The position numbers and the translations under genes were made by a program. A stretch of DNA of 64,000 nucleotides from Chytridium lagenaria. Its lineage: Eukaryota > Chytridiomycota > Chytridiomycetes > Chytridiales > Chytridiaceae. Location: assembly GCA_025449115.1 (NCBI GenBank), contig JAHLKC010000131.1, positions 52,444 to 116,443 of the forward strand, read 5' to 3'. How positions within the stretch are numbered: position 1 is the stretch's first letter; every line of letters starts with the position of its first letter. The notes below the pieces were generated by a model. The model was given only the letters and a program-made list of their open reading frames with translations. It did no database searches and was not told where the DNA came from. Below, in pieces: positions 1-11,717 of this stretch.

Positions 1-47
1 CATGCGTAAGAGAAGGGGCCACCATGACTGTGACGGCCAGTGTGGTG

Positions 48-1005
48 TCACCAGAGTTGCTGAGGCGCCTTCGTGCAAAGCTTCGTCAATATGGCATGGA
101 TCATTATCCACTGCGGATTGATCCAAGGGTTCTCGTGACACCATGGTAATCGCATCGCGTTGACCATCAGGGCTGAGCGGTCCTTGGGATCCAAGGTGCA
201 ATACCTTGGTAAGCGAGCATTCGTGCCCGACGCAAAGAGATCCACCGAGTGAGGACCCCACCGTTTGTCGAACACGTTGAAAAGGGGTCGTGCTAGAGCC
301 CAACCCAAAGGATCGTGACGAGCCGGAGAGTCGTTGTCGGCCATCACGTTCATGTCCCCGGCAATGTGTGCTGCCGAACAAGTTGATTGCATTGCCTGGT
401 AACGATAGAACAGACGTTCGGCCACGATGGAGAGTCTCGCCGAACGAGTGCCGCCGGACCGGTTGATGTACTACACCGTCGGGGTGTTGTCGGACATGTG
501 GAGGACATGTTTTGTCGAAAAGTCGACCCCCCGTCGTTGGAGGAGCACCACTGAGCGATCTTGAGCGATAGCCTCGAGGACGTTGTTGGAGATCTAACGG
601 CCTAAGGTCTCGCCGCGAATTGCCAATTGAATGACTGCTGTCGACAATTCGAGAAAGTACACCTGAAGGAGTTATGGAGACCAACGTTCGCCCACGCGAT
701 GAAGAAGGCGAAACACGGGATCCCAAGTATGGCCCCCCAACCCGAATTCGGAGAGGCGTCTGCAAAGATGGTGATGTCGGCTGGACGAGGCAGGATGGAT
801 GTCCCATTCCAGTCTTGTAAGAAAGTCGTCAACTCCAGAAGGTTTTGGCGAAGGGGACCGGAAAGAGAGACGAAATAGCGCGTCCACATTTGACGGAGGC
901 CTGAACGGCCGCGAGTCCTCATTGCAAACTCCAGTGCCGTGTTGTGTGCCCGTTGCAGTGGTCGCAGGTAAGCGTTCAAGGCAGGGATGGCAATTGCTGC
1001 TGCAT
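48..1005 (-). pseudogene. RNase H and C-terminal pol region of the DIRS-like element (frame-broken)
   Basis: The frame between about 1005 and 602 continues the RT thumb (ARVLGVANAAAIAIPALN) into an RNase H with the metal-binding start ITIFADASPNSGWGAI. The frame 425-48 carries the end of RNase H (AGDMNVMADNDSP, where a D-LSR-like motif is expected) and then SVDLFASGTNARLPRYC and NPWINPQW, a block characteristic of DIRS-like polyproteins. Two or more frame changes and in-frame stops near 470 and 600 make a functional product unlikely. Confidence 0.65.
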
Positions 1006-2172
1006 TGGCCACACCCAAAACCCGAGCAGTCTGGCGTAGTGGCAAAGATGCTCGTTTGCCGGCTGAAAGCAGAGTCGTCGGAGAGGAGGGATTTCCGCCT
1101 TTGTCCATTTCAGAAGCCAGCCTAGCGCTTGAAGGAGACGTGTCAAGACGCCTATCCCCGTCTCGTGCATTGTTGTCCCCGCGAATTTGATGTCGTCGAT
1201 GTAGTCCATTGTCGAAACCCCGTTGAAGCGGAGTACCTTCATGGGTTGTTTCATTAACATGGTGAAGATATGGGGTGCGTTGTGAAATCCGAATAGCATC
1301 ACCATGACCCGCCAAATCCTCCCCGCACCCTGTAACAAGCACCAATTCCACTCGCCTTGGTGTAGGGGAACGTGTAGGTATGCGTCGGCGACGTCGAGAC
1401 CGGAGAGGAATTGGTGAGCTGCCATAAAATTCCGGACCGCCCGCAACGTGTTCATTTTGAAGTGGGAGCACTTCATTTGGTTGTTGAGTTGGCGAAAGTC
1501 CCCAGTTTGACACCACTTGTCCTTCTGTTCGATCATGAACGCGGGTTGGATTAGCCATCCCTGCAGAAGAGGTTGGAGTGGGCGATGCCGACGTAGTGGA
1601 AGGACTTGATCCGTTATGTCCTGAAAACACCCCTTCGAGACATATTCTAATGTCTTGTCCAACAGGATGCGTTCCTCCAGCGCCGGCATGGGACAAGGGC
1701 GACGGAAAGACGGGTCCTGTCAGCGGGGATATTGATCCCATTCGAAACGCAGCCCCTCGCGAAGGAAATGAGGGTCGGCACCCATTTGAGTCCATTCGGC
1801 ATGGAAGTGCTGCAGACGGCACCCAACCTTTATCTCCGGATGTGGGTGAGGAAATATACGTTCGAGCCAAACGGAGCGTAACTGGGGATATTGAATCGCT
1901 GAGATCCTTGCGAAGAGCCATGACTCCGGTACAACTTGCCACCATGTTGTCTGTGATACCGACGGTATGGATGGGCTGGTGGGAAGAGAGATCCAGCCGT
2001 CGTCCACTCGGAGTCCGCTGACCCAGTGTTTCCAAGTATCCGTCCAAGTCCTCCAAAATGCCCAAGCTTGAGCTGAGGGAAGGATGGTGTCCTTTAAGGT
2101 GTGCGGAATCTCGCCCTCCTCGATCAACCCAGACACTTGAGGTGGATCTTGGTCCCCCGTGGCAGTGGCCAT
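976..2172 (-). pseudogene. Reverse transcriptase of the DIRS-like element (frame-broken)
   Basis: Two minus-strand frames, 2172-1720 and 1689-976, together cover a reverse transcriptase. The first ends in LREGLRFEWDQYP, the block found just before the RT fingers in DIRS/PAT elements. The second has KWCQTGDFRQLN, FLSGLDVADAYLHVPL and the catalytic TMDYIDDI, followed by a thumb region LLQALGWLLKW. One frame change separates the two parts near 1700, and another near 1000 leads into the RNase H part. Motifs survive while the frame does not, so this is a recently decayed copy or a sequence with indels. Confidence 0.75.
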
Positions 2173-3549
2173 GGGAGGTAATTCCGTTGGAGAGGTTACT
2201 CCCGCGGTTTTGGTGCCTCGGATTGGGAAGGTTGGTAACTCTGATTGTTGCTTCGACTACGGCCACTGGATCCGCGGCCGCCGCGAAAACTGCCCCTGGG
2301 CCCGCGACTTTCGCGAGAATGGGGTCGAGATGACCCCTGCCGAAATTGCTGGCCCCTCCGCGACCGGTGCCACGGTGGGGGCTGGGCCGAAATAACCGTT
2401 GGGACGGCTGTGTTGTGAAATTTTCCAGCATGAATGTTTGAGTCATGGAGGCCAGCGTGGCGTCCAAAGAACGATCAATACCGGCCAAAGAGGCAGCTTC
2501 AAGGTCAAAACCGATAGGAGTGTGTTCGACGAATTGCTTGGCCAAAGTTGAGGACCGAGGGAAATGTTCGAAATATTGTGTTCGAAGCTTGGTCGTGGCG
2601 TCTGCCAACAAATGCCGACGATAGTGAAGCAGATTCGACGATAAATCGTTCAATAGCGTCAGTGCTTTCCGGACCGCCGCGGAATCACCCGAATTGGCTG
2701 CTTCAACCAGAATGGTGACTTGAGCCCATTGTGCAGCTTCTAATTTGAAACTCTCGAGAGCTAGCTCTGCAGAAGTCTTTAACGGTTTAAGTGTCGCGTT
2801 GAGTTTCTCCTTGTCCTTCGGCACATGAAGGAGTTTCTCTGTGTCGGTACTACGAGCTGGTAGGGCAAAAGACGCGAGATTCTCCACCTTGGGTATGCGG
2901 CGTTTTAGGTTGGAGAGAGAACGGCCTTCTAATGGCCGGTCAAAGACTCCAGCCAACAGTAAGGTTCTCAGCTCGGCGTTGCACGGTAGAGTGATGTTGC
3001 TCGAGAAGGGACGAACGGTGATCTCCTCATTGTCGTCAACGGCGACTGCCTTGTCAACCTCGGCGTCAGACTTGTCAGGATCGTCGATTTTGTCACTGGC
3101 ATCGTCCACGTCCTCATCAACGTCGCTCCCAACCACCTCGATAATAAGACGCGACTCCTTGTCTGAGCCCTCGGATTCGTCTGATACCGTAGTGATGAGG
3201 TCCGTGGGCTTACTACGCTTGTGCTTCACTAAAGGTTCCGGACTGATGTGACGTTTAAGCCTTCTTGAAGCACCCGCGTTCTGAGAAGCTGTCATTTTGA
3301 CAGCTTGTACGGAAGAAACCGGAGGAATTACGACTGTACGAGCTTTTCTCCGAGATGTTCCGGTGAGAAAGAACGGATCGGCCATCGGTTCCGAAGTGAC
3401 GGGGATGAAAGTCGGTGGTGGTGGTGGTGGTAGAGCCATCTGCATACCCTGCATGCCGGTAGGAAACCCCAAACCAGCGGTGGTGGAGGTGGTGGGTACC
3501 ACTGCGAGCCGTACGGGGGTATGGGGTAAAGGTGGAGGAAAGCTCATAT
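2170..3549 (-). CDS. gag-like ORF1 of the DIRS-like element
   Basis: About 460 codons from the ATG at 3549 (product starts MSFPPPLPHT) to near 2170, where pol homology begins in another frame. The product has a proline-rich N-terminus with a run of prolines, a basic patch, a very acidic stretch (DVDEDVDD) near residues 130-180, a helical middle part beginning near NAELRTLLLAG, and a Gly/Arg-rich tail. This layout matches nucleocapsid-like ORF1 proteins of YR retrotransposons, but no zinc knuckle is visible. The same frame stays open down to 602, where it happens to carry part of pol; I do not read 602-3685 as one protein. A role in RNA packaging is inferred. Confidence 0.55.
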
Positions 3550-3690
3550 TCCCGCTGACTTCTTGGCAAAGTGTGAGTACAGCGCCAATTAAAGAAGAGG
3601 GAAAGAGAGGTACCCACAGAAAACGATAGCTTTTAAAACGAAGAATCGCTGCCTGTGAGGTTGCTTCAGTGAGACTTGCTGGCAAGGAAT

Positions 3691-4399
3691 ACAGTAGTCC
3701 TTCAAGGGGACTAAAAACAGGTCTGTATCAGCAAACTGTCGAAGCGACATATGAAAAAGGACTCAAATGCTGATCCATGATCAGGATGGGGTCCAAGAAC
3801 ACATTCAAGCAACACTCACCGTGAGAGCACGAACGTGAGAGTGGCTTTTCAACTGTGTGGGATCCTCAAGGGAAGCCGTATTAACGGTGTGATTCTAATT
3901 ACATCGAATGAGCATAATGTCAACGATAAACACCGATCCCACGAAGAACTTACCTCTTAAAGTGGAATGATTCGTGGCCAGTTGAATAAGGGGTGTGAAA
4001 AAACGCCGCCTTCCTTTCAGTTCGATCTGAGAGGTCGGGAAAACAACGATCAGATGCGAAGAGGAGTATACCAGGGACACTCACACTAAAAGCGTGAACC
4101 GTGGGACTCCAAAAATCCGTTGCGCTGGTATTCGACCTGAGGGGTCGTAGCGTGATGAATAATAATGTAAATAAAGAGACTTTCAGTCTCAGAGTGGTTT
4201 TATATAAAAAACAGTGAGAACAGAATAAACTTCGCTGACGCGAGGTTGTCTGTCAAGGAAGATTTCTCTGAGCGACAGAAAAGTTGATTTTTGTATCACT
4301 TTTATTTTGGGTTTTCTATTCTGTTTTTCCCATTTACAAAAGTGCTCATTAGAGCGAATAGAAAAAGCTTAATCGGCACCCTGGGCCAATTGACGACCT
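3691..4399. other. Non-coding stretch, probable 5' region of the DIRS-like element
   Basis: No convincing coding region. The minus strand has several donor-like GTGAG/GTAAG sites (about 3818, 3950, 4080) that might belong to a spliced leader. No repeat matching the rest of the window was found here. Confidence 0.4.
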
Positions 4400-4614
4400 A
4401 AACCCGGCCGTTTGAGACGGAAGGCTGTGATGGAATCCCTCCTCATTCACAGTGTCTTTTAGTCAAGGCTTGGTCAGCTATATTCCACCTCTGGTGCTCT
4501 CTGACCCAATGATCAGGCGCTAATGACAGGCAATGAGTGAGGTTACCCTGTTCTAAGCTCTGAGAGGCAAACAAGAGCTCAAGTTCCAAAAGGTGCCATA
4601 GTAGGGTGGCATGG
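4400..4614 (+). repeat. Partial LTR of the E0/B family, + orientation
   Basis: Closely matches the middle of the E0 5' LTR (about 27218-27425), from CCGGCCGTTTGAGAC to AGTAGGGTGGCATGG. It ends abruptly where an LTR of the same family in the opposite orientation begins at 4615, so it is a remnant broken by that insertion or by recombination. Confidence 0.75.
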
Positions 4615-5543
4615 TGTGATCTTCTCTTGACCCATCCCTCCCTACCTAGCTTCGACTAGGGGGTAGGGGAGAAGAGTAAAGGAGTTGCTCCAGCAGAGCA
4701 AGTCCACAGAGCACCTAGGGACAGGATGTACTCCTGAATCTAAGTGATGTTGTTGTTTGGCGATGGTGTGGGTGAGTGATTGCGAGATTCTGCTTAATAA
4801 AGGGAGAAGGGAACGTGTTAAGTATCTTCTATGTCCACTTACCTTGCTTATAAACCAATATGAGCACCAGATCGTCTCCTGGCAATCGGGGAGGGCTGAA
4901 AGCCTCCTTGCCTTCCTGCTATGGCACCTTTTGGAACGTGATGATCTCGTTGCCTCACGAGCTGGCACAGGGTAACCTCACTCATCACCTGCCTGCAGCG
5001 TCGATCACTGGCTTGGGGATCATCAGAGGTGGAATGTAACCAACCAAGCCTAAGCTTAAGGACACTGACAATGAGGAGGACCCTTGGGCTCCCATCGCAG
5101 CCTTCTGCTTCAAACAGCTGGATTGCGGCTTCACCAGGTGGCAGGGGGTAAAGGGGTGGGCTGCCATCCAAGAAGGAGTGAAGGGAGATCACGGCGAGGC
5201 CACGCGCGTGAGATAGAGGATGGGGAATCGACTCAATATTAACTACTTAATTCAACAAAATTAAATCAAGAAATCTCTCATATTAAAGTAATACACAAAA
5301 TACAAATAAATAATAGACACAACATATGCACACACACATAAACGGCACATATGCGCGCCACCTCCTTCAATAAAAACCCTATAAACGTGGGGAAAAAGTA
5401 TATATAAAAACCCAAAGGGAAAAAAGGGAGGATTCAATATGACGCATAAATATATGCGTCAACGGGGATATAACGGAACTCAATGGACTTCGACAAAATG
5501 TTCTTATGAGCCATAGGCCATGTGAATAATGTAGTTCTTCACA
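4615..5543 (-). repeat. Solo LTR of the E0/B family, - orientation
   Basis: About 929 bp, beginning TGTGATCTTCTCTTG and ending ATGTAGTTCTTCACA (TG..CA). It aligns over its whole length with the LTRs at 34014-34951 and 40328-41265 (same orientation) and with 26783-27719 (opposite orientation). No internal element sequence flanks it; on its right is a LINE fragment. No clear target duplication joins 4611-4614 and 5544-5547. Confidence 0.85.
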
Positions 5544-7091
5544 GGCATCCCTCTTGGTCTCCACCTCAATGAGTCCAAGCTGGAGTTTTTTTAGCCGGAT
5601 CTTGCACGTTCTGATCTGCCCGTTGCCTTCCACCTGTTTTGTTAAAATCCTTGGGGCGCTGTTTCCCGTTCCGTTGCCTTTTGTCAGGGCCTCCTCCGCC
5701 ACCGTATCGACAAAACTGTGGGCCTTCTTGCACGTCTTGCTGAGTTTGAGGACCAACAGCTGCAACTCCTCCTCCTTCGTTTCTACCTCAGCGCGCAGAA
5801 GTCTCTGTATGCGCTCTGTACGACTCCCCCTGCGCTCCTTTCTGATGTTGTTTCCGTCTTCGACGCTCGGTTACATGATGCGCTGGCTGATATTGTGGTG
5901 CAAGCTGCTGCAGGTGGTTTTGGTGAGCTTCAGTTTGAGATTGCCACGCTTCCGTTAACCCTTGGAGGGCTTGGCGTTACTTCTGCGTGTGATCTTTCGG
6001 CTTTGTGAATAAGGGACTGTATCTTATAGCTTTATGCTTATGATTACATTTGTATATTAATTAGTCCTGTATTCTATGATTAAAAATTAAACGTATTTGG
6101 CCTCTCTTCATCAAACTCTCCCGCTTCAGTTGTCCTTCCTTTCCTCTCACCCTGCCCCCCTTGTCCGAGTGTCTCTGCGGTGGTTGACGCCTTCATCCTG
6201 GCGTTTCGTGTGCCTTCCCGTAAGGACTTCGCTTCTGGCCTGGTTGCCTCCCCAAAACCCCAACAATTTTTGGCTATTATGTTCTATGATTCGAGACTTC
6301 TCTCCATCCTGCTGACCGTCAAGTTGTTCGTTTTCCCCGTCATGCCACTCTCCTTCGTTTCCTCTCCACCCCCCACGCCCTGATTTCTGGTTGGCTCTCC
6401 CGATTGCTGGCCTGTGTCAAACTCTTTCTCCACCTGGGTTCCGTGCCATTGCTCGTTATCCCTCCTTATTCCTCTGCTCCTCTTGTCGCCCTTCCTCCCC
6501 TCCGCCCCTATGCCCCCTCCCCGCTTGTCGCATGCCCTTGGATGCCTATGGTGACCATGCTCTTCATTGCCATCCGGCTTTGGTCTTGCTATGCGGCATA
6601 ACTTGTCCGTGATTGCTTGTTTCTATTGCCGTATGGCGGGTATTGCTTGCACGTCCCCTGACCCGGCCTACCTCTCTGTCCCCTCTTCTACTGTGTTGCC
6701 CTTCGCCCCGCTGATGTTCTCTTTCCTTCCTGTTGGCCGGGCGTCATGCCTTCGTTGACCTTTCCGGTACCTCCCCTCTCCAAGCCTCGCAATCCCTCGC
6801 GTTTTCCGCCCTGTTCTACCGTTGTGCTGCTTGAGGCGCACAAATGTCAGAAGTACTTGGATGCTTGCTCTGCTCATGGGTTATGCTTTTATTCCTTTGT
6901 TCTTGATTCGTTGGCCATTTGGGTTCGGCCGCCATAACCATGTTAAACGCTTGCAGGGTGTTTATCAGCAGCATGAGCTTCTCCGTGCTGCTGTTGCCGA
7001 GCGTTTTATTTTCCGCCGTCTTTGTTTTTCCGTTCAACGTGGGGTCTCTAGTCAGCTCCTGGCGCGTTATGGTCATCTTACTTTGGTTTAA
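5544..7091 (+). pseudogene. 3' end of a LINE-like non-LTR retrotransposon (RT C-terminus and tail domain)
   Basis: 5'-truncated and split over several frames. The first block reads GIPLGLHLNESKLEFF with a stop, matching the RT palm/thumb segment G(L).LN..K of LINE elements. The next block (5718-6008) has LPLTLGGLGVTSACDLSAL, the conserved LP...GGLG post-RT motif. Near 6480-6600 a cysteine/histidine block C..PLDAYGDHALHCH occurs, found after the RT in many LINE proteins. Near 6935-7091 a block RHNHVKRLQGVYQQHEL leads to the end, followed by an AT-rich 3' tail. Several in-frame stops and shifts make it inactive. The upstream endonuclease and RT core are absent. The clade is not resolved. Confidence 0.7.
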
Positions 7092-7130
7092 TTTGTGTCC
7101 CCTTATTGAAAATCATATAAAAAATAAAAA

Positions 7131-7184
7131 TGGTCAATAAAAGCTGGTTCAGCTATGGAGAAATTGCACGTTCGCGCCCTCCGC
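7131..7184 (-). repeat. Split direct repeat B2 of the Ngaro-like element
   Basis: 54 bp identical to 7488-7541, from TGGTCAATAAAAGCTGG to GCGCCCTCCGC. It abuts the AT-rich 3' tail of the LINE fragment, marking the element's outer end. Confidence 0.8.
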
Positions 7185-7324
7185 TCACCGGAGCCCGAGG
7201 AGACGCGACGATGCAAAACGCCTAGCACGGGGCGACGGGAATCGAACCCCGACGGAACCTCAACGAGTGACTGAACAGGAAAAAGGGAGAGGTAAAGTGC
7301 TAGGGGGATGGTGGGTGGGAAAAC

Positions 7325-7489
7325 CGAACGCTAGCTATGGTAGCTTCAGCGAAAAGAAGAAGTTCCTGGCACACAAGACCTTGAACTTCTCTTATAGTCA
7401 CAATCTACATATATCGGAATATAAGTAAACATTGTGCAATAAAGAAATTTCCTTACTATTAGTGACCTTATGTATTTGGGGATTTTATG
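7325..7489 (-). repeat. Split direct repeat A2 of the Ngaro-like element
   Basis: About 165 bp matching 12955-13115 with a few single-base differences and short indels. It contains CTATGGTAGCTTCAGCG, AACTTCTCTT.ATAGTCACAATC and TATATCGGAATATAAG and ends GATTTTATG, where B1 begins. Confidence 0.8.
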
Positions 7490-7541
7490 GTCAATAAAAG
7501 CTGGTTCAGCTATGGAGAAATTGCACGTTCGCGCCCTCCGC
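7488..7541 (-). repeat. Split direct repeat B1 of the Ngaro-like element
   Basis: 54 bp identical to 7131-7184. It directly adjoins repeat A2 and lies just downstream (element sense) of the recombinase-like ORF. Confidence 0.8.
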
Positions 7542-7749
7542 GCGAACATCGCACCGTCACCCACCCAGTGACGGGCAATCTCCATAGCTCACCAGGAAGG
7601 AAATAGAAAACTCGACAACAGCAGAACAAACAACGCTGGAAAGAAAACGTTCAACTGAAGAAGAGGGGGGACGGATGTAAAAAGAAAGAATTCGGGAGTA
7701 CGTTCTCGCACAAACGTAAAGACGCCAGGCCACTGGGCGACCGGAAGAC

Positions 7750-9040
7750 AACACAGTAGCGAGCTGACTATACCGATCGGGTAGTGGCAGAACGCCAACC
7801 CCCCTGAGCCATAACGCCGATAAACGAGATGGATTTCAATGCGAGAAGAAATGGCCCCAGCGACCGAATACCTGCAGTGTATCATTGGTGTAAACCCCAA
7901 AGAGCGCAAAGCCTCGGAAAGCGCCGCTGAAACACCGGAGCCGTGGAAGAAACGTAAGAAGAGCCGAGGAAGTCGTAATAACGGGAAAAACCCACGACGA
8001 AGAAGACAACGGACAGCCCAGAAACACAGCTCCAGCGCGTAGGCCGTGAAAGCCGACACCACACAAGTGGAGGAGAGGCGGGGTGCGCTCCACACCAGCG
8101 ATCGACCCGACCGAGGTAACGGTCTTGCCTTTGAACATACCAATATGGATGCCCACAAAATTCGGAAGCCAGTGAACGCGAGAGGGTGAAGACGAACCAA
8201 ATCACGCGCGACGGGTGACTTGAACCGCCAGTAAACAAAAAGCAATGTTTGCAAGCAGACCAAACGTGAATGCGAGGGATACGACCCACGGGACACCCCC
8301 ACTGCATGAGCCTGACGACGCCAAAAAGCCACCGCAACGGCCACCTTCTCGGGAAAAACGGGAAGAGCTTGAACTGGCGTAACCAAAGAAGCCTGGGAAC
8401 CTTCCCGAATAAACGCCAAATAGGAAGCCACCAACGGTGAATCAACAGGATTCCAACCCAGAGCCGGGCGATGAGAGAGAATTTCGGAATCTTCCAGCGC
8501 GGTCTTAAGAAGACTAATGGAGCGTTCAACCGAACCCGCGGCGGCACGAATAGGGCACGACAGAAGAATATGGTCCATCGAGACGCGGTGAGGACAAGTA
8601 GACGGGGAGGGGCAAGAAGACACATCACACATGTCCAGACGACGCTGTCCCGCTACAGCCGCCCCCGCGTGAGGACAGGCTGGAGAATGAAACTGAGTAC
8701 GGCCGGAAGCGTCCATGGAGATCAAGTAATCCACCACATGGGAAGGAGTGCATGCGTGAAGGTCCACTGGGAGAGGCAAGCTCGCCAAAAACGAAGTAAA
8801 CGACTCTAAGGCTCGAAGCTTATGTTGGGTCTTAGAAATGGACGATCGCCACGCATCAAAGGCGGACCGTCGAGCGAGGCGCCAAGCCGGAATTGACACG
8901 ACCGGCGGCAACGGGAAGGAAACATTCCCAAGAAGGGAAATGCCGCACATGCAGCAAAAGCGGTAATCAACCCGGTTAGCCGCCTGGCAAGCACTGCACA
9001 GAACCGAACGACGTTCCGGAACGGCGTTAAAGACGAGCAA
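7750..9040 (-). CDS. Probable tyrosine recombinase with N-terminal zinc ribbon (Ngaro-like element)
   Basis: One frame runs from the ATG at 9040 toward 7589. Residues 15-33 have CSACQ and CCMCG spaced by a short basic/aromatic linker, a rubredoxin-like zinc ribbon. A helical domain with CPHAGAA and CPHRVSMDHILLSCPIRAAAGSVERS follows; then a recombinase-like C-terminus with LSEALRSLGFTP, VYRRYGSGGLAFCHYPIG. The last block resembles the G.W.S..A...Y box that holds the catalytic tyrosine in YR enzymes, and the preceding LR.LGF block resembles the HSFR.GAA region, although the H-R residues are not clean. A frame near 8156-7836 shows similar coding character, so an indel is possible. Expected role: integration of a circular cDNA. 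Homology is by pattern, not by search. Confidence 0.55.
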
Positions 9041-9072
9041 CTAATAAATAAAATAAATTCAATTAACATGCA

Positions 9073-9855
9073 TTATTGAAGCCGATCCTCCCGGACATGA
9101 AAAACCCACAAGGGAAAGGGGGAAGGGAAATCACAATAAGAACGAGAGGATGGGGAGTATCCCGTAACAACAAGAGCACCCAAAGGAGCTAAAAGAAAAG
9201 AATCCGAGGATTGGGAACATAAAACCGGCCACCAAGCCTCATAGGTTTCAGGTACCACAATGGTGAAGGTAACCGGAAGAGCGAGTAAGTGGTGAAGAAC
9301 GGCGGGGATCATAACAAACGGGGGGAATATATAAAGAAACTCATCTTGTCCCGGGGAAGGGAACCATGACAAAATGTTGACACCGGAGGTCCCCTCACAC
9401 CAATAACGCGATATAAAGCGCGGGCATTTAGAATTAGCTGCAGAAGCCATACCATCGAGCGTAAACGGGCCAAACACATTGAGAATGCGGGAAAAGAGGG
9501 GTGCCAAAAGAGAAAAATCACCATGACGATCCTCGCGAGATATAGCATCTGCCTCGACATTAAGAACCCCCGGTACATGGTGAAACATAAGGCGAAAACC
9601 GTGGCGCCGAGCAAGTAAGAAGATGGACCGAAGTTCATGGTTTAGACGGGGGATCGAGAAGAGCCTCAACAACGAAAAGTATAACCTTCGTTATCCACGC
9701 CAATGTCAGCCAGTCCGACGAGAAGGACCAGAAAAAACGATACCAACGACGTGGAAGCGTATATTCTACAAACGTGCGAGACAGAGAGGCCGATAAAGCC
9801 TCCAATGATAAACGGCATGCCGCCCTCCCGAACGTTAATAGAAACCCTTCGGATT
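9073..9855 (-). pseudogene. RNase H region of the Ngaro-like pol (frame-broken)
   Basis: The frame 9672-9073 begins with RLNHELRSIFLLARRHGFRL and continues HHVPGVLNVEADAISRED, the conserved end of retroelement RNase H (ADxLSR), followed by FGPFTLDGMASAANSKCPRFISRYW. That last block is the DIRS/Ngaro-type (DLFAS..N....RY) tail. The front of RNase H lies in other frames between 9672 and 9960. Frame changes near 9670 and 9860 break it. Confidence 0.7.
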
Positions 9856-11435
9856 CTAGGTAAACGGCGAAAATGGACCCCCAGCTTGAACGTCGCAAGG
9901 CCAACTAACGGTAAACCGTGCCCCTCCGTCCCCAGAGGAACACACCGTGCTGTCGTGAACAAATGACCCCCCAGCGGTGGTTACTGGCGTCCGTGTGCAG
10001 CACAACCACGCGGTGAGCCGACGAAGCCCAACATAGGGAAGGTTATCGGATACAAAGCCATCCACATGCGAATCTCGTCCCTGACACCCTCGTTCGGTGA
10101 AGGTAGACCCGGGGCAACGACCGACGGTTAAGACGGAGGCACCGACGAACCCGAGAAATGCGACATACATATGCCTAGTGAAACATAAACCGCGGTATAA
10201 CCATGGCAAATGAGCGCACTTTCCGGCGAACCTTTCCAAAGAAGACAGAGCCAATCCGGACGAGCGAGTAAATCACGGGCCAAAGACAGGAAGACCTCAC
10301 GCTTATCCATCGGAATAGCGAAAGTACGAGCGGATAAATCCACGGTAAACCCCAAAAAGCGAAAAACCGCCGAGACCACAAACAGAGACTTAGAAAGGGA
10401 TATATAAAATCCCGCCAAGACTGTTGTCAAGCACCAGACAGAAACGACATCCCGCCCTGAGCAAGCTGGTCCACATGTCGCCGTCAAAGCCGGAGCGATC
10501 GCAACATCGTCAATCCAAATCAACGCGGGGATAGACCAGGCACGAACAAAGCGAGTCAAAGCCACCCCCAGGCTCTGAGCCACAAAGGGGGATGGGGACC
10601 AACCAAAAACTAATACGGTTGACCAGAACCACGCGAAACCACCTCCGCGCAAGGGCCCCCACGAACCAAAGTACTTGTAAGCCGAAGGGTGGAGACGGAT
10701 GTTGTGAAAGCAGCTCTTCAGATCGATCACCGCAGCAGAGGACGAGTTCGTCCAATACGTTAACGACTGAAGACCTTCCATGGAAAAGGAAGGCGGCATC
10801 ATCCACAGGTTAAGAAAAGTGCAGTCATCGCACTTCCTCGGTTTAGTGGGTTCAATAACGCACCCACTCACCACTAACAGGTCTGATGGAGGAGTAACGT
10901 CGCGAGATAACAGAACACGTGCTCCCGAAGAGACATCTTCCTCAAAAGAAGAGATAACAAAATCCGTAAACGCCGGGGCCACGGTGTATGGATGAGGGAT
11001 GTGACGAGGAGGCAACAAGGATGAATATGGTCGACCTTGATAGACCCCCTGAAAACCCTTAGGGTTAAGAAACTCCTCCACAGTCACCCCTTCAGATATC
11101 CAGCGCCTAATACGCGCGGCCTCATCATCGACGGAATACGACAGTATCTCCTCCCAAAAGTCAGACCGCTCCCGACTGACACCTCCAGCCACAAAAGTTT
11201 CCGGGTCCGGAAATGGTAGGGAGGCTGGATCCACATGAGTCGAGCCTGACAGTAACTCGCGCAGGAGAGACCGCAAAGCGCTTACGGAAGGAGGATCGAG
11301 AAGGGGATGAGAGGAGTGCAAGGACCTCCACGAGCGCTGGGATGGCCATTCTCCAGCCATAAATTCAACAACACAAATGGAATAGTGACAATCCACAGTA
11401 ACGACAATCGCCAGGTGGTACAAGAAGGCCATCAA
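9856..11435 (-). pseudogene. Reverse transcriptase of the Ngaro-like element (nearly intact, frame change at the thumb)
   Basis: A 435-codon frame (11435-10128) carries the finger and palm region: RKCDDCTFLNLWM, AAVIDLKSCFHNIRLHP, VFGWSPSPFVAQSLG and the active site LIWIDDVAIAPAL, then FRFLGFTVDLSARTFAIP. A second frame (10254-9856) continues with SLERFAGKCAHLPWLYRGL, the connection block typical of DIRS-like RTs. The active site is WIDD rather than YxDD. One frame change near 10200 separates RT from the connection block. A methionine near 11360 is a plausible alternative start. Expected role: copying of element RNA before recombinase-mediated insertion. Confidence 0.75.
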
Positions 11436-11717
11436 TAAACATTTACATTATAAACCTGCGAGTAGAAACCTACTACTCCATGTATATACATATATAGATA
11501 TATATATTTCTTTTTTTTTTTTTTTTAACGTTGGAACACCCACACGCTGAAAAGTCCCCTACAAACATCGAACCCAGAAAGGTATGAACAAAGAACGGAC
11601 CTACGGGAAGATAACACATTTAGCCCGCCAACACCGACGGACACGACAAACGAGCGCACACCGTCGACACAAAAGTCCCGGGTTTCACCGTCCCGGGAAC
11701 ATTTGACCGAGCACACC
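11436..11717. other. AT-rich spacer between gag and pol of the Ngaro-like element
   Basis: Contains a TATATA-rich run (about 11477-11507) followed by a poly-T tract of roughly 20 bases (11509-11527). No coding support was seen beyond a short open frame with no motif. Confidence 0.4.

Larger units (their letters stand above)
1..3690 (-). mobile_element. Degenerate DIRS-like (tyrosine-recombinase type) retrotransposon, truncated by window edge
   Basis: Reading the minus strand from about 3550 toward 1 gives a proline-rich/acidic gag-like protein, then a reverse transcriptase with a YIDDI active site, a connection/RNase H region with FADASPNSGWGA, and a C-terminal block with VDLFAS..NA.LPRY, which is typical of the RNase H-distal part of DIRS/Ngaro polyproteins. 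The pol domains lie in at least three frames, so the copy is decayed or carries sequence indels. The recombinase would lie beyond the left edge of the window, so assignment to DIRS rather than another YR group is inference. No terminal repeats could be recognised. Confidence 0.75.

Noticed and set aside
602..3685. Single 1027-codon open frame as one protein
   Set aside because: RT lies in a different frame inside it; only the two ends of this frame carry recognisable domains, so it is a chance joining of gag and part of pol.
7225..7260. tRNA gene on the minus strand (T-arm-like GGGGTTCGATTCCCG)
   Set aside because: The T stem pairs poorly, no A box or D arm lies at the right distance upstream, and no acceptor partner is found. 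At most a tRNA-derived fragment.
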